NCBI GenBank assembly: GCA_001465025.1
Contig: LNDO01000110.1
Location: forward strand, 1 to 64,000
Length of the DNA stretch: 64,000 bases
DNA from: Pseudomonas sp. Ga0074129
GTDB taxonomy: Bacteria; Pseudomonadota; Gammaproteobacteria; Pseudomonadales; Pseudomonadaceae
Direction of reading: 5' to 3'
The translations under genes and the position numbers were made by a program. Below, one piece after another: positions 1 to 8,869 of this stretch. Under the pieces are notes generated by a model. The model was not told the DNA's origin, did not search any database, and saw nothing but the letters and a program-made list of their open reading frames with translations. Within the stretch, counting starts at the first letter, position 1; every line of letters begins with the position of its first letter.

Positions 1-83
1 CTGCGCTTGAATCCTTTGGTGTGAGAGCCTGGATTCTACCGGTGGCTGGCCCTCTGCCTATCGTTTCAAGCGTTGCACTTATT

Positions 84-777
84 CTATGAATTCAGGCCCT
101 TCAAACGCACACTCAACGCTTCAGCCAGTGGCACTGCTGAGGCCGGGCTCTGGCCAGACATCAGTGCGCCATCGACCACCACGTGCGGCTGCCAGTTGGC
201 GATGCTGCTGTAGTGAGCACCACGACCCTTCAGTTCGTTTTCGAGGGAGAACAGCAGGTGGTGCAGCAACTCGACTTCGGTGTCTTCATCGTTCTTGAAG
301 CCAGTGACTTTGAGGCCCTTAACCAGGTACTCGCCGTCGCTCTTCTTCACGTCACGCAGGATGGCCGGTGCATGGCAGACCATGGCCGTAGAAATCACGG
401 ATCAGTTTGATCACGTGGGAGTCGGACGCCAGGTCCCACAGCAGGCCGTAACCACCTGGGAAGAACACCGCATCAAAACCGCTGTAGTCGATGTTGCGCA
501 GCTTGCGGGTGTGCTTGGCAGCGAACAGCGCAACTGGGTCAGCGAGGAAGCGCTCGGTGTATTCGGTGGTGAACGGCGCTTTCATGCTCAGCAGGTCGAT
601 GGGCGCTTCGCCGCCGGTTGGCGAGGCGAAGACCACTTCGTAACCGGCCTCGGTCAGGATGTAGTAAGGCGCGGCCAGTTCATGGAACCAGGTGCCGGTC
701 TGCTTGCCGCTGGTGCCCATCTCATCCAGCGAGGACATAACGAGGAGGATGCGCTTCTGTTGGTTGATGTAGCTCAT
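84..777 (-). pseudogene. Broken DJ-1/PfpI-family (type 1 glutamine amidotransferase-like) gene
   Basis: Two minus-strand frames together encode one DJ-1/PfpI-like protein. The N-terminal part starts at 777 (MSYINQQKRILLVMSS), after a good AGGAGA ribosome binding site, and includes the FFPGGYG loop. The C-terminal part carries the nucleophile-elbow segment AMVCHAPAIL and ends at 84. The frames meet near 380-390, where the residues usually found between the 'RDFYG' helix and the nucleophile strand (roughly GKPV) are missing and the frame is lost. This looks like a small deletion that is not a multiple of three, rather than a one-base sequencing error. Relatives are glyoxalase/deglycase-like or chaperone-like proteins of about 225-230 residues. 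The product here would stop shortly after the break and lack the catalytic Cys. The family assignment is secure; the specific function is unknown. Confidence 0.8.
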
Positions 778-1080
778 GGTGAATCTCCTATCGAGTTGAG
801 AACGACGTTGAGGGCAGTGGCGAAAGGCCTGTTTGTCCCTTGAGTCGAAGCTGGCGGAGCGCACAAGAAAACCTATTTACTGCATTAGGCATTCGAGGTT
901 CGCTGAGACCTTTAAGATCGCTGCAGCCTTCGACTTGGTGGAGATTCTGGGTTTATTCGGAGTGACCGACAAACGAGATAATGTGTTCACAACACAAAGA
1001 AAATCTTTATCTAAACGCGAGCATGAGTGACGCCAACGCAGGCTAGAGTTGGCGTCATACATGCGCGTGGAGATCGCCTT

Positions 1081-1878
1081 ATGCAGTTCGTCAAATACCA
1101 GGCCGCTGGCAACGACTACCTCGTTTACCAGGCCGCTGAGCCTTTTGCGTTTAGCCCACAAGACATTGTCAGGATCTGCGACCGCCATCGCGGCCTGGGC
1201 AGCGATGGCATCTTGGTGCCCTTGATCGGTGCCGATAAAACCCTGTCAGTCGCGATCTACAACACCGATGGTTCACAGGCCGAGAAGAGCGGTAATGGCC
1301 TGCGCATCCTTTGTCGGTATCTGTGGGATCAGGGCGTGGTCTCGCAGGCGCCTTTTCGGGTGACCACTAAAGGCGGCGTGGTCGACTGCCAAGTGCTCGA
1401 TCAAGGCACTCGAGTGTCCATTGCCATGGGCCGCGCGCGCTTTCTGACGCTGGCTGAACCCAAGGTCGTTATCGAGGGCGAGGCGCTGGAGTTGCATGCT
1501 GTGTCGATGGGCAACCCGCATTGCGTGGTGCTTGTCGCTCAGCCGACGCAGGCATTGGCCAGGCGGCTTGGGCCGCTTATCGAAAGGCTCCCGGCGTTCC
1601 CTGAACGCACCAATGTGCAGTTTGTGCGGGTGCTCAACCGCCAGCAAATTGAGGTGTACATCTGGGAACGGGGCGTGGGTTATACGCTGTCGTCGGGCAC
1701 CAGCAGTTGCGCCGCCGCAGCGGTTGCGCACCAGCTGGGCCTGATGGATGCACAGGTTGAAGTGCAGATGCCGGGCGGCGTGATCGCCATCGAGTTGGAC
1801 AGCGATTACCAGGTACAGATGCAAGGGCCGGTGGGCAAGGTCGGACGCTATTGGCTGGATGACGAGTGCCTTGCCTAG
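1081..1878 (+). CDS. Diaminopimelate epimerase-like protein with both catalytic Cys replaced by Ser
   Basis: This 265-residue protein has the full DapF fold signature: YQAAGNDYLVY at the N-terminus, NTDGSQAEKSGNG around residue 70, SMGNPHC near 142 and ERTNVQF near 175. Canonical DapF interconverts LL- and meso-diaminopimelate with two cysteines, in QCGNG and ACGTG. Here these positions read KSGNG (Ser70) and SSGTS (Ser205). Both acid/base residues are therefore serine and the product is unlikely to be the housekeeping epimerase. The start at 1081 follows GGAG with normal spacing; a longer in-frame extension upstream has no such signal. It stands alone, with no lysine-pathway neighbours. It could be a racemase or dehydratase-like member of the superfamily. 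The family is certain and the reaction is unknown. Confidence 0.85.
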   Translation: MQFVKYQAAGNDYLVYQAAEPFAFSPQDIVRICDRHRGLGSDGILVPLIGADKTLSVAIYNTDGSQAEKSGNGLRILCRYLWDQGVVSQAPFRVTTKGGVVDCQVLDQGTRVSIAMGRARFLTLAEPKVVIEGEALELHAVSMGNPHCVVLVAQPTQALARRLGPLIERLPAFPERTNVQFVRVLNRQQIEVYIWERGVGYTLSSGTSSCAAAAVAHQLGLMDAQVEVQMPGGVIAIELDSDYQVQMQGPVGKVGRYWLDDECLA

Positions 1879-2349
1879 CGGCCCCTGTAAGCATGCCAGA
1901 TTGATCCGCAACGGCATTGCTCGGGCCTAAACAGCGCTGTGCAGCCTTTGCCCTAAATCTGTGCGTGTTATCACAGCCCTGAATAACAGCACTGACTGTT
2001 TTTGCATCTTTCACTATGCTCGCCGACTTTCTTGGGTCGGTTCCTATTCAGGACCGACCCCGCAGTGGATGCAAATGCTGAGCACGGACGCGCGAATCCG
2101 ATTGTGAGTGACGCGTATGGTTCGCCTAGTTCAGATGCATTTCGCGGCGTGGCGAGCTTGTTGCCTGTCGCCGCTCATTGCGATGCCGCAGGCTCTCTTG
2201 CTAGCCGCACGCCACCTTCGCTCAGCCCGCCTTGCCTCGCTAACTCACGGCGCAACACGTCGCTTTACCGCTTCGTTTGCGGCGCACGGCTGCACGCCCG
2301 CGCCACTGCCGCTCTGGGTTACCCAACCAATAAAAAAAGGTAAAAGAAC
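1879..2349. other. 470-bp non-coding leader before the M66 metalloprotease gene, with a hairpin
   Basis: No convincing gene lies here. Open frames in 2002-2362 have unusual composition and no homology I recognise. The clearest structure is a near-perfect inverted repeat, GGGTCGGT...ACCGACCC (2034-2060), extended by an inner CCT/AGG pairing with one bulge. It has no T-run, so it is not a standard terminator. The last 20 bases hold AAGGTAAAAG, the ribosome binding site for the gene at 2350. The length suggests a long 5' leader or a distant promoter. Confidence 0.4.
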
Positions 2350-5157
2350 ATGCTCCGTGTAAGCCTGTTGTGGCTCTCGCTCCTGATGTTGAGCGGATGC
2401 CTGGATCTAGGTGGAGGAGGAGGCGGTGGCAGCAGCGGTGGCGGTGCCAGCCCAGAGCCGCGCCCACCGGTTACCGAACCACCTGTAGTAACGCCGCCAG
2501 TCGCACCGCCCGTGCAACCGCCCAGCGAGCCAGAGCCTGAGCCAGAGCCGCCCGTCGTTGTGCCGCCCACGGTGCCGGTCGTGCCACCCGTGACGCCGCC
2601 CACGGAGAACGACAGCTTTCCCGAGCCAACGGCCGCCGTGCTCGATGAAGTCAATGCGCTGGGCTTTTTTGATATCACGGCCAGCGGCGAACCGCGCCCG
2701 GTGCGCAATGACCTGAGCGGCGATCTGGCTGCCATGCTGCAGTTTGTGCAGAGCCATTCGGTCAACCCGCAGGGCAACGAAGCGAACAACATGCCGCGCC
2801 TGACCAGTGAGCGCGAAGCGCTGCTGCTGGTGACGCCCGTGCCCACCACGCAGATGCCGCAGCAATTGCGCGTGCAAGTCACGTTGGACGCAGAGCTCAA
2901 AGGCGAGTTGCTGCTCAGCCCGCCCGATGATCTGCCGCGCGCCGACCGTACCGGCACGGATGCACGCCCGGATGTGGTCTATTCGCGCCGCGCCTGGTCG
3001 GCGGTATTGCCGTGGGACTGGGTCAAGCCGGGCATGCGCCTGCAGGTAATCGATGAGCGCGGAAGGCGTGGCGAACGCGCGGCCGCAGGCTTCGACTTTG
3101 CCGCACCAGCCGAGTTGGTGGTGCAGTCAATCCGCGTCGGCATGCTCACCGAACCACCGGTCAGCGATGCGCACTGGATGCTTAACCGACCCGCTCAAGC
3201 AGCCACCGAATATTTCCAAACCGTGCCGATTTCTCGCCTGGTGGTTAGCCAATACGAGGACGTTCAACTGGACCGGGTGATGGTCGGCAGCGGCGTGATC
3301 TACGACACCGCCAGTGCGGGTGAAGGCGGCGTTTACAGCGGCGACATGCGCGAAAACACGACCAAATCCACCTTCAGTACCGGCATCAACCTGGCCAACT
3401 GGGGCATCACCAGCGCCGGCATGATCAGCCAGCAGCAACCTCAACTCACGCAATCGGCGGTCATTCACCATGCCGCGGGCATGTACAGCAACGGGCGACA
3501 AACCCACGGCCTGAGCGGCGGCAACGGCATCCTTACGCTGTACAACGCCGTGGGCAACGAGTTCAGCCACGAGATCGGCCACCACTACGGCATCGATCAC
3601 TATCCGGGCGAGGTCAACGGCAACTACTTCTGGGCCGTGCACCATTACGACAGTGGCTGGGGTTACATCGCCTACCGCAAGCGCATGCGCGCCAACCTGC
3701 TGTGGGCGCGTGATAAATCAGCGGCCATGGCCGGCACGCCGGTGTTTAACGAGGCCTATGCTTTTGCCCCCGACGCCATGTCGGGCGGCGACTTCACCAG
3801 CGCGCTGTCCAGCTACACGCATTACACCGGCTACAGCACTAAAAACTGGATTCAACCGCGCCTCAACCGTGCGGTATGGGCCGCTGACTCACCCACCGGC
3901 TACCGCCAATGGGACAGCACCAGCCTGAAATTGGAAGTGGCGCAGCCGAGGGTGCCGACCTCAAATCAGGTTTGGTACAACAGCGCCGACGGTAATTATC
4001 TGAGGCCGCGCCTGTTTGCGGTGCCGGTGTTCACCCTGCTCGGCGGCTATGACCCGGTGAACAACACAGCGGTGCTCTACCCCGCCCTGCGCGGGAACTG
4101 GGGCCAGGTCTACAACCTGCCCGCGCCAGACGATAGCGCGACCAGCAAGCAATGCTGGGTGCAGGTGGATTTTGTCGGCGGCGCACGCCAGCGTATCGCC
4201 GTGGCCGCGCAGCGCATGGATAGCAATGCCAACAAACTGCACATCAACCTGGCCCAGGCCGAACGGCCACTTACGGCAAGCCTGCAATGCCGCGAGAGCG
4301 CCGCAGACAGCCCAGTCGAACTGGCCAACCTGGCCTTCGCGCAAGATCTGCCCGCCATGCCGGCACCGGTGGTGGTGGGCCGTGAAGAACGCTTCCAAGC
4401 GCTTTACCGTGAAGAGCGGCCGAAGTTGCAAGCAGCACTGGAGGCCATTGCTGCACAGCCGGTGCTGACTCTCTCCGGCGAAGCGCGCCTGCTCTATGAC
4501 AGCTACGCCGACCACGCCGACGGCCTCTCGGCAAGCGCGCAACAGGTTATTCAACGCCTCAAAAAACAGGAAGAAAGCGCCCTGCGCCTGAACCGCTGGC
4601 TCGATGCCTATGGATCACGTCTGGCCAGCAACAGCGCCGCAGCCAGCGCCCTCGATAGCCTGCTGACCACCCTGCAATTCACTCAGCGCCCGCTGCTGCC
4701 GGCCGCCCAGCGCTTCACCCGTAACAACGGCGACTGCGTGCGCACGGCACTCACTGAAGGTCGCTGGAGCGCTTACGTGGCGGCCAAGGCGCAGTGCACG
4801 GACAGCGCCGAGGACACCTGGCTGACCGATGCCAGCGGGCGCATCCGCAGCCTGGCACAGCCCAACCTGTGCCTGACGGCCAGCAACGATGTCAGCCTGA
4901 GCGAGTGTGACGCCACCCGCGATGCGCAAATCTGGAACTTGGATGCCCTGCCGCTGTTGAAAAACGGCAACCGTTGCATCGACCTGGCAGGCGGCTCTAC
5001 CACTGGCAAGCTGATCATGTATGGCTGCCACGGCGGAGGAAACCAGCAGTGGCTAGGTCTGAGCCTTTCAGATAACGCCCTGCTGCCACTGCTCAAGGCG
5101 CGCAACGTGGTGAACTTTGTGCAGTTCGCGCAAGGGCGCGACAAGGCCGGTGAATGA
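2350..5157 (+). CDS. M66 (StcE/TagA-like) zinc metalloprotease lipoprotein with C-terminal ricin-type lectin domain
   Basis: A 935-residue exported lipoprotein. The signal peptide ends in the lipobox LSGC, followed by a Gly/Ser tract and a linker rich in Pro, Glu and Val (about residues 25-95) that would hold the catalytic part away from the membrane. The zinc site HEIGHHYGIDH (His407, Glu408, His411, His417) matches the extended HExxHxxGxxH motif of peptidase family M66. The downstream AFAPDAMSGGD segment also matches the StcE/TagA mucinases. The last about 130 residues have paired Cys and a QW-type ending (NQQW), as in ricin-type beta-trefoil lectin domains. I infer a surface or periplasm-facing protease acting on glycosylated proteins. 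StcE and TagA relatives use type II secretion; no such system is in the window. It overlaps the next gene by ATGA. Confidence 0.85.
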   Translation: MLRVSLLWLSLLMLSGCLDLGGGGGGGSSGGGASPEPRPPVTEPPVVTPPVAPPVQPPSEPEPEPEPPVVVPPTVPVVPPVTPPTENDSFPEPTAAVLDEVNALGFFDITASGEPRPVRNDLSGDLAAMLQFVQSHSVNPQGNEANNMPRLTSEREALLLVTPVPTTQMPQQLRVQVTLDAELKGELLLSPPDDLPRADRTGTDARPDVVYSRRAWSAVLPWDWVKPGMRLQVIDERGRRGERAAAGFDFAAPAELVVQSIRVGMLTEPPVSDAHWMLNRPAQAATEYFQTVPISRLVVSQYEDVQLDRVMVGSGVIYDTASAGEGGVYSGDMRENTTKSTFSTGINLANWGITSAGMISQQQPQLTQSAVIHHAAGMYSNGRQTHGLSGGNGILTLYNAVGNEFSHEIGHHYGIDHYPGEVNGNYFWAVHHYDSGWGYIAYRKRMRANLLWARDKSAAMAGTPVFNEAYAFAPDAMSGGDFTSALSSYTHYTGYSTKNWIQPRLNRAVWAADSPTGYRQWDSTSLKLEVAQPRVPTSNQVWYNSADGNYLRPRLFAVPVFTLLGGYDPVNNTAVLYPALRGNWGQVYNLPAPDDSATSKQCWVQVDFVGGARQRIAVAAQRMDSNANKLHINLAQAERPLTASLQCRESAADSPVELANLAFAQDLPAMPAPVVVGREERFQALYREERPKLQAALEAIAAQPVLTLSGEARLLYDSYADHADGLSASAQQVIQRLKKQEESALRLNRWLDAYGSRLASNSAAASALDSLLTTLQFTQRPLLPAAQRFTRNNGDCVRTALTEGRWSAYVAAKAQCTDSAEDTWLTDASGRIRSLAQPNLCLTASNDVSLSECDATRDAQIWNLDALPLLKNGNRCIDLAGGSTTGKLIMYGCHGGGNQQWLGLSLSDNALLPLLKARNVVNFVQFAQGRDKAGE

Positions 5158-5627
5158 TCACGGCACAGGGTCGCCTGCTGATTGCACTGCTCGGGTTATG
5201 CAGTGCATTGCCGACAGCTGCGGTGCAATTACCGCTTAGCGCCTTGGCCGCCGGCACGCCGCTGACTCTGCCAGCCGCCCAGCCCTTAAAAGGCTTGGAC
5301 GACTGGCGCTTGCACGGCCTATTTCGCCAACCCGGCGGCAGCGGTTGGGCCCTACTGAACATCCCGCCTAGCCAGAACCAGCGCGTCGAGCGTGGGGCGC
5401 TGTTGCGCGATGGCATTCGTCTGGCAAGCATCGAGAACGATGGCGTCTGGCTACAGCGCGGCCAGCAGCGGGCGTTTTTGCGCCTGAGTGGCGGCGTGCA
5501 ACAGAGTGCTGCCGCTCAGCCTGCACAAGAGAGCAAAGCCACATTCGCGCCCTCGGCGAACTGCCAGCAGTTGATGGCCGGCGGGGTTCCCTTGGATGAG
5601 TTGATGACAGTGGGCATGTGCCCCTGA
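5154..5627 (+). CDS. Small exported protein coupled to the M66 protease (possible GspC/PilP-like domain)
   Basis: A 157-residue protein whose ATG overlaps the stop of the protease gene (ATGA), so translation is probably coupled. It begins with a signal peptide or N-terminal membrane anchor (hydrophobic residues about 8-25, ending near AAVQ). The core pattern, with a strand pair 'WALLNIPPSQNQRVERGALL' followed by LRDGIRLASIENDGVWLQR, resembles the small beta-barrel HR domain of GspC/PilP pilotin-type periplasmic proteins. That resemblance is by eye only. The tail has two Cys (CQQL, MCP), which may form a disulfide. Its position suggests a role in export, anchoring or activation of the protease. 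No firm family was recognised. Confidence 0.6.
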   Translation: MITAQGRLLIALLGLCSALPTAAVQLPLSALAAGTPLTLPAAQPLKGLDDWRLHGLFRQPGGSGWALLNIPPSQNQRVERGALLRDGIRLASIENDGVWLQRGQQRAFLRLSGGVQQSAAAQPAQESKATFAPSANCQQLMAGGVPLDELMTVGMCP

Positions 5628-5709
5628 TGTTGGCCAAGCCACCTGCTCGGCTGCGCTGCACTCAACGCCAACCGGCCCGTCAGGCAGTGGCGATTAGGGC
5701 GGGAAGGCC

Positions 5710-6945
5710 TTAAAGATTGGCCGGGATAATCAGGCCTTTTTGCCGATAGGCTTCAATATCCACACCGAAAGCCCCGCTGTTGTGCACCTCGCGGATGCGG
5801 TAGAGGGTGCCCTTGTCGTCGCGCGCGCCATTGGCCAGGTCGATGATGCGCTCCTTGCAGGGCTGCTTCTCGGCATTCAACACGCAGAGCACTTTGGGCT
5901 TGAGTTTGCTGCCCGGCGCACAGCCGATGATGATGCCAACCTCACCATTGCTCAGCTCGACAATTTCCCCCGGCGGGTAAATGCCAATCATGCGAATAAA
6001 ACAGCCGACAATTTCTTCATCAAACTGCGTGCTGGCTGCATCAAACAACACGCGTAACGACTCCAGGCTGGACTTGCCCTTGCTGTAAATGCGGTCACTG
6101 TTGATGGCGTCGTAGCTGTCGGCCACGGCAATGATCTTGGCAAAGTAAGGAATCTTGCTGGCCACCAGCCCGCGCGGATAACCCTTGCCGTCCAGGCGTT
6201 CATGGTGCGAATAGGCCACGTCCACCGTGGCGGCGGTGATCTGCTGGTTGCTCATCAGCAGCTTGCGCCCTTCGGCAGCGTGGCTCTGCATGATGCGGTA
6301 CTCATCAGGTGTCAGCGCGCCGGGCTTGTTGAGGATTTCGCTGGGCACTTTGATCTTGCCCACGTCATGCAACATGCCGCACACGCCAACATGCTCCAGC
6401 TGATACTCCGGCAGGCCCAACTCTTTACCCAAGGCAATGGAAAGAATGGACACACGCAGCGAATGCTCGGCGGTGTAGTCATCGCTGTTCTTGATACGCG
6501 CCAGCCAGAGCATGGCCACCGGGTTGCGCAAAATACTCTCGACGCACTCCTTGACCACGGCCTTGACCGCCGCGACATCCAACTCCTGGCCCATTTTCAC
6601 GGCCTGCAAAATGCGCAATGACTCCTCACGCGCGGCATGCCACACGGGTGATGCCTGATTGATTTCCTGGCTGAAATCGACCTTGGCAATCTCGGCTTCC
6701 AGCCTGGCAGGTTGCGCGAGATTTTCCTTGGCCTGCTGGGCTACGCCCACCGAGCGCTTGGCATCAACCCAGACGTAGTTGCACACCTCTTGCAACAGGC
6801 GGATTTCCTGCTGCTGACGAATACGAAAACCTTGAAAGAGAAAGCTGGTGTCCGTCCATGGGCGATCCAGTTCCACCACATACATGCCGATGCTGAGCTG
6901 CGCAGCTTCGACTTTGATACGGTCAGTGGGGGTGTTGTCGGCCAT
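5710..6945 (-). CDS. HD-GYP domain c-di-GMP phosphodiesterase with N-terminal DUF3391
   Basis: A 411-residue cytoplasmic protein. Residues about 8-140 match the DUF3391 domain often found before HD-GYP modules (IGMYVVELDRPW...FLFQGFRI). The HD-GYP domain follows: HSLRVSILS, then HDVGKIKVP with the metal-binding HD pair, and HHERLDGKGYP, which supplies the HHExxDGxGYP signature. All key residues are present, so hydrolysis of c-di-GMP is expected. There is no membrane segment or receiver domain. The start at 6945 has GGAGAG upstream. It is transcribed alone, convergent with the protease pair. Confidence 0.93.
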   Translation of the reverse strand: MADNTPTDRIKVEAAQLSIGMYVVELDRPWTDTSFLFQGFRIRQQQEIRLLQEVCNYVWVDAKRSVGVAQQAKENLAQPARLEAEIAKVDFSQEINQASPVWHAAREESLRILQAVKMGQELDVAAVKAVVKECVESILRNPVAMLWLARIKNSDDYTAEHSLRVSILSIALGKELGLPEYQLEHVGVCGMLHDVGKIKVPSEILNKPGALTPDEYRIMQSHAAEGRKLLMSNQQITAATVDVAYSHHERLDGKGYPRGLVASKIPYFAKIIAVADSYDAINSDRIYSKGKSSLESLRVLFDAASTQFDEEIVGCFIRMIGIYPPGEIVELSNGEVGIIIGCAPGSKLKPKVLCVLNAEKQPCKERIIDLANGARDDKGTLYRIREVHNSGAFGVDIEAYRQKGLIIPANL

Positions 6946-7131
6946 GCAGGCTCTCCGCAGGGAGCGGTCAAAAGGTGGCTATTAGCTATTGCCGCGCCGT
7001 GATCAGCAAATTGCTTTTGCCTATCGCGGCACTGCCGCCGCCATCGCAGCTGCAGCGCGGCTTAACATTCTGAGCATAGCCAGCCGCGCGCCACGCTGCA
7101 GACCAAGATCGACGGAGCGCGCACCCGCCTC

Positions 7132-8694
7132 TTAGACCGGCTTGCACACGCCCAAACGCTTGGCCAGACGCATCAGATTGGCGCGATCAATACCCAGCTC
7201 ACGCGCCGCCGCAGCCCAAGCGAAATGATGACGATTGAGGCACTGGCTGATCAGCTGCTTTTGATAGGCATCCACGGCATCGCGCAGCGGGACGGGGTTT
7301 GCTGCATCCGCTGCGGCGACGTGGGCGACTTGCACAGGCCCGGACAAGACGACCGGCAGATCCAGATGGGCGCTGTCGATGCTCAAAATACGTGGCCGCT
7401 CACTGCTACCGGCCAAGGCCTTGAGCGCGGCGCGGCCAATTAAATGTTCCAGTTCACGCACGTTGCCTGGCCAGTCATAAGCCAGCAGGCTGCTTTGTGC
7501 GGCGCCGGTCAGGCGCACATTGCGCAAGCCCAGACGCGCACGGTTTTGCTCAAGAAAGAACCCCGCCAAGAGCAAGGCATCACGGCCACGCTCACGCAGC
7601 GCCGGCACCTTCAGCGGATAAACACTGAGACGATGGTAAAGATCGGCGCGAAAACGCCCAGCGCGCACCTCCTCGGCCAAGTCTCGGTTGGTGGCCGCCA
7701 GCACGCGCACATTCACCCGCTGCTCGCGGTCGGCACCGACGCGCTGCAACTGGCCGCTTTGCAGCACGCGCAGCAGCTTGGCTTGCGCCGCCAGCGGCAA
7801 CTCGCCGATCTCATCAAGAAAAAGGCTGCCGCCATCGGCCAGTTCAAACTTGCCGCGCCGCTCGTTGTGCGCGCCCGTAAATGCGCCGCGCACATGGCCG
7901 AACAACTCGCTTTCCACCAGGTTATCGGGCAGCGCCGCGCAGTTGAGACTGATCAACGGCCGCATCGAACGCGGCGAAGCGGCATGCAGGGCTTCAGCCA
8001 CCAGCTCTTTACCCACCCCGGTTTCGCCGCTGATCAGCACGTTCAGCTCGCTGTTGCCGACCAGGGCGATCTCCGCCAACAAAGCTTTGTGCGCGGCACT
8101 TTGCCCGATCAACTCCCGTGTGCGCTGCTGCCCAGCGACCTGCTTGTAAACCTCGGCCAATTGGTGCTCGTCCTCGGCACGCTGCTGCAAGCTGTTGATC
8201 CGTTCGCTGGCCATCACAGTGGCGGCGGCCAGGCTGGCGAACGCTTGCAGATTGTCCAGGTCGACGCGACCGAAGCTTGCCGGGTCGAGCGAGTCGAGGG
8301 TCAGCAAACCCCAGGGTTGATCCTGCACATATAGCGGGCAACCGAGGCAGTCGTGCACGGGCAGGTGACCGCGATGGCCGTCGACCAGGCCGTCATAGGG
8401 GTCGGGCATTTCACAGTCGGTGGCAAAGCGCGTCGGCCCGCGTTGCGCAAGCAGGGCCTGCAGGCGCGGGTGCTCGCTCAGTTTGAAGCGTCGGCCGAGG
8501 GTGTCAGCGCTCAAGCCCTCAACCGCCAACGGCACCAGCACCTCGCCCTCCAGCCGCAATAAAGCCACCGCATCGCACGGCAGCAGTTGCCGCAACGCTT
8601 GCAATAAACGCCGATAACGCTCGGTCTGCGGCAACTCGCGGGACAGATCAGCCACCAGCGGGATCAGCGCCGTGAGCAATGGATTTGCAGTCAT
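7132..8694 (-). CDS. norR: NorR/FhpR nitric oxide-responsive sigma54 activator
   Basis: A 520-residue bacterial enhancer-binding protein. It has an N-terminal GAF sensor (about 1-170), an AAA+ domain with Walker A GETGVGKE and the sigma54-contacting GAFTGA loop, and a C-terminal Fis-type helix-turn-helix (ELGIDRANLMRLAKRLG). In NorR the GAF domain holds a non-haem iron that binds NO and relieves inhibition of the ATPase. It is divergent from hmp, and the gap carries two GT-N7-AC NorR sites and a sigma54-like promoter, which fixes its identity. In P. aeruginosa the equivalent regulator is called FhpR. Confidence 0.93.
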   Translation of the reverse strand: MTANPLLTALIPLVADLSRELPQTERYRRLLQALRQLLPCDAVALLRLEGEVLVPLAVEGLSADTLGRRFKLSEHPRLQALLAQRGPTRFATDCEMPDPYDGLVDGHRGHLPVHDCLGCPLYVQDQPWGLLTLDSLDPASFGRVDLDNLQAFASLAAATVMASERINSLQQRAEDEHQLAEVYKQVAGQQRTRELIGQSAAHKALLAEIALVGNSELNVLISGETGVGKELVAEALHAASPRSMRPLISLNCAALPDNLVESELFGHVRGAFTGAHNERRGKFELADGGSLFLDEIGELPLAAQAKLLRVLQSGQLQRVGADREQRVNVRVLAATNRDLAEEVRAGRFRADLYHRLSVYPLKVPALRERGRDALLLAGFFLEQNRARLGLRNVRLTGAAQSSLLAYDWPGNVRELEHLIGRAALKALAGSSERPRILSIDSAHLDLPVVLSGPVQVAHVAAADAANPVPLRDAVDAYQKQLISQCLNRHHFAWAAAARELGIDRANLMRLAKRLGVCKPV

Positions 8695-8709
8695 ATCGAC
8701 ACACTAGCA

Positions 8710-8720
8710 GTCATTAAGAC
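8710..8720. promoter_or_regulatory. NorR binding site 1
   Basis: GTCATTAAGAC is an 11-base inverted repeat fitting the GT-N7-AC pattern bound by NorR. It lies in the norR-hmp gap, upstream of the sigma54-like promoter, exactly 25 bases from the second site, so both would sit on nearly the same helical face. Confidence 0.7.
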
Positions 8721-8734
8721 TCGCTTAATACGCT

Positions 8735-8745
8735 GTCTAAAAGAC
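8735..8745. promoter_or_regulatory. NorR binding site 2
   Basis: GTCTAAAAGAC is a second GT-N7-AC inverted repeat, with GTC/GAC arms as in site 1. E. coli norV has three such sites; I see only two clear ones here. Confidence 0.7.
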
Positions 8746-8786
8746 ACGTAACTTATTAAACAATTGATTTATATAGATAATTTTAT

Positions 8787-8802
8787 TGGCACGCTTTCTG
8801 TA
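8787..8802 (+). promoter_or_regulatory. Candidate sigma54 promoter of hmp
   Basis: TGGCAC-N5-CTGTA matches the sigma54 -24 element perfectly. The -12 element is weak: the conserved G is kept, but the following C is T. It lies about 40 bases after the second NorR site and 70 bases before the hmp start, as expected for a NorR-activated gene. Confidence 0.6.
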
Positions 8803-8869
8803 CTGATCAGGGTGATACGAACCCACGCGCTGCGCAAGTGCAGCACGTCAACCTGACGAGGAAGCCTGT

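Noticed and set aside
2002..2362. Overlapping open frames (84-113 residues) in the leader of the M66 gene
   Set aside because: Composition is unlike a real protein, no homology is recognised, and there is no ribosome binding site for the longer one.
8760..8785. Possible Anr box (TTGAT...) in the hmp promoter
   Set aside because: Only the left half-site fits; the right half (ATAGA) differs too much from ATCAA.
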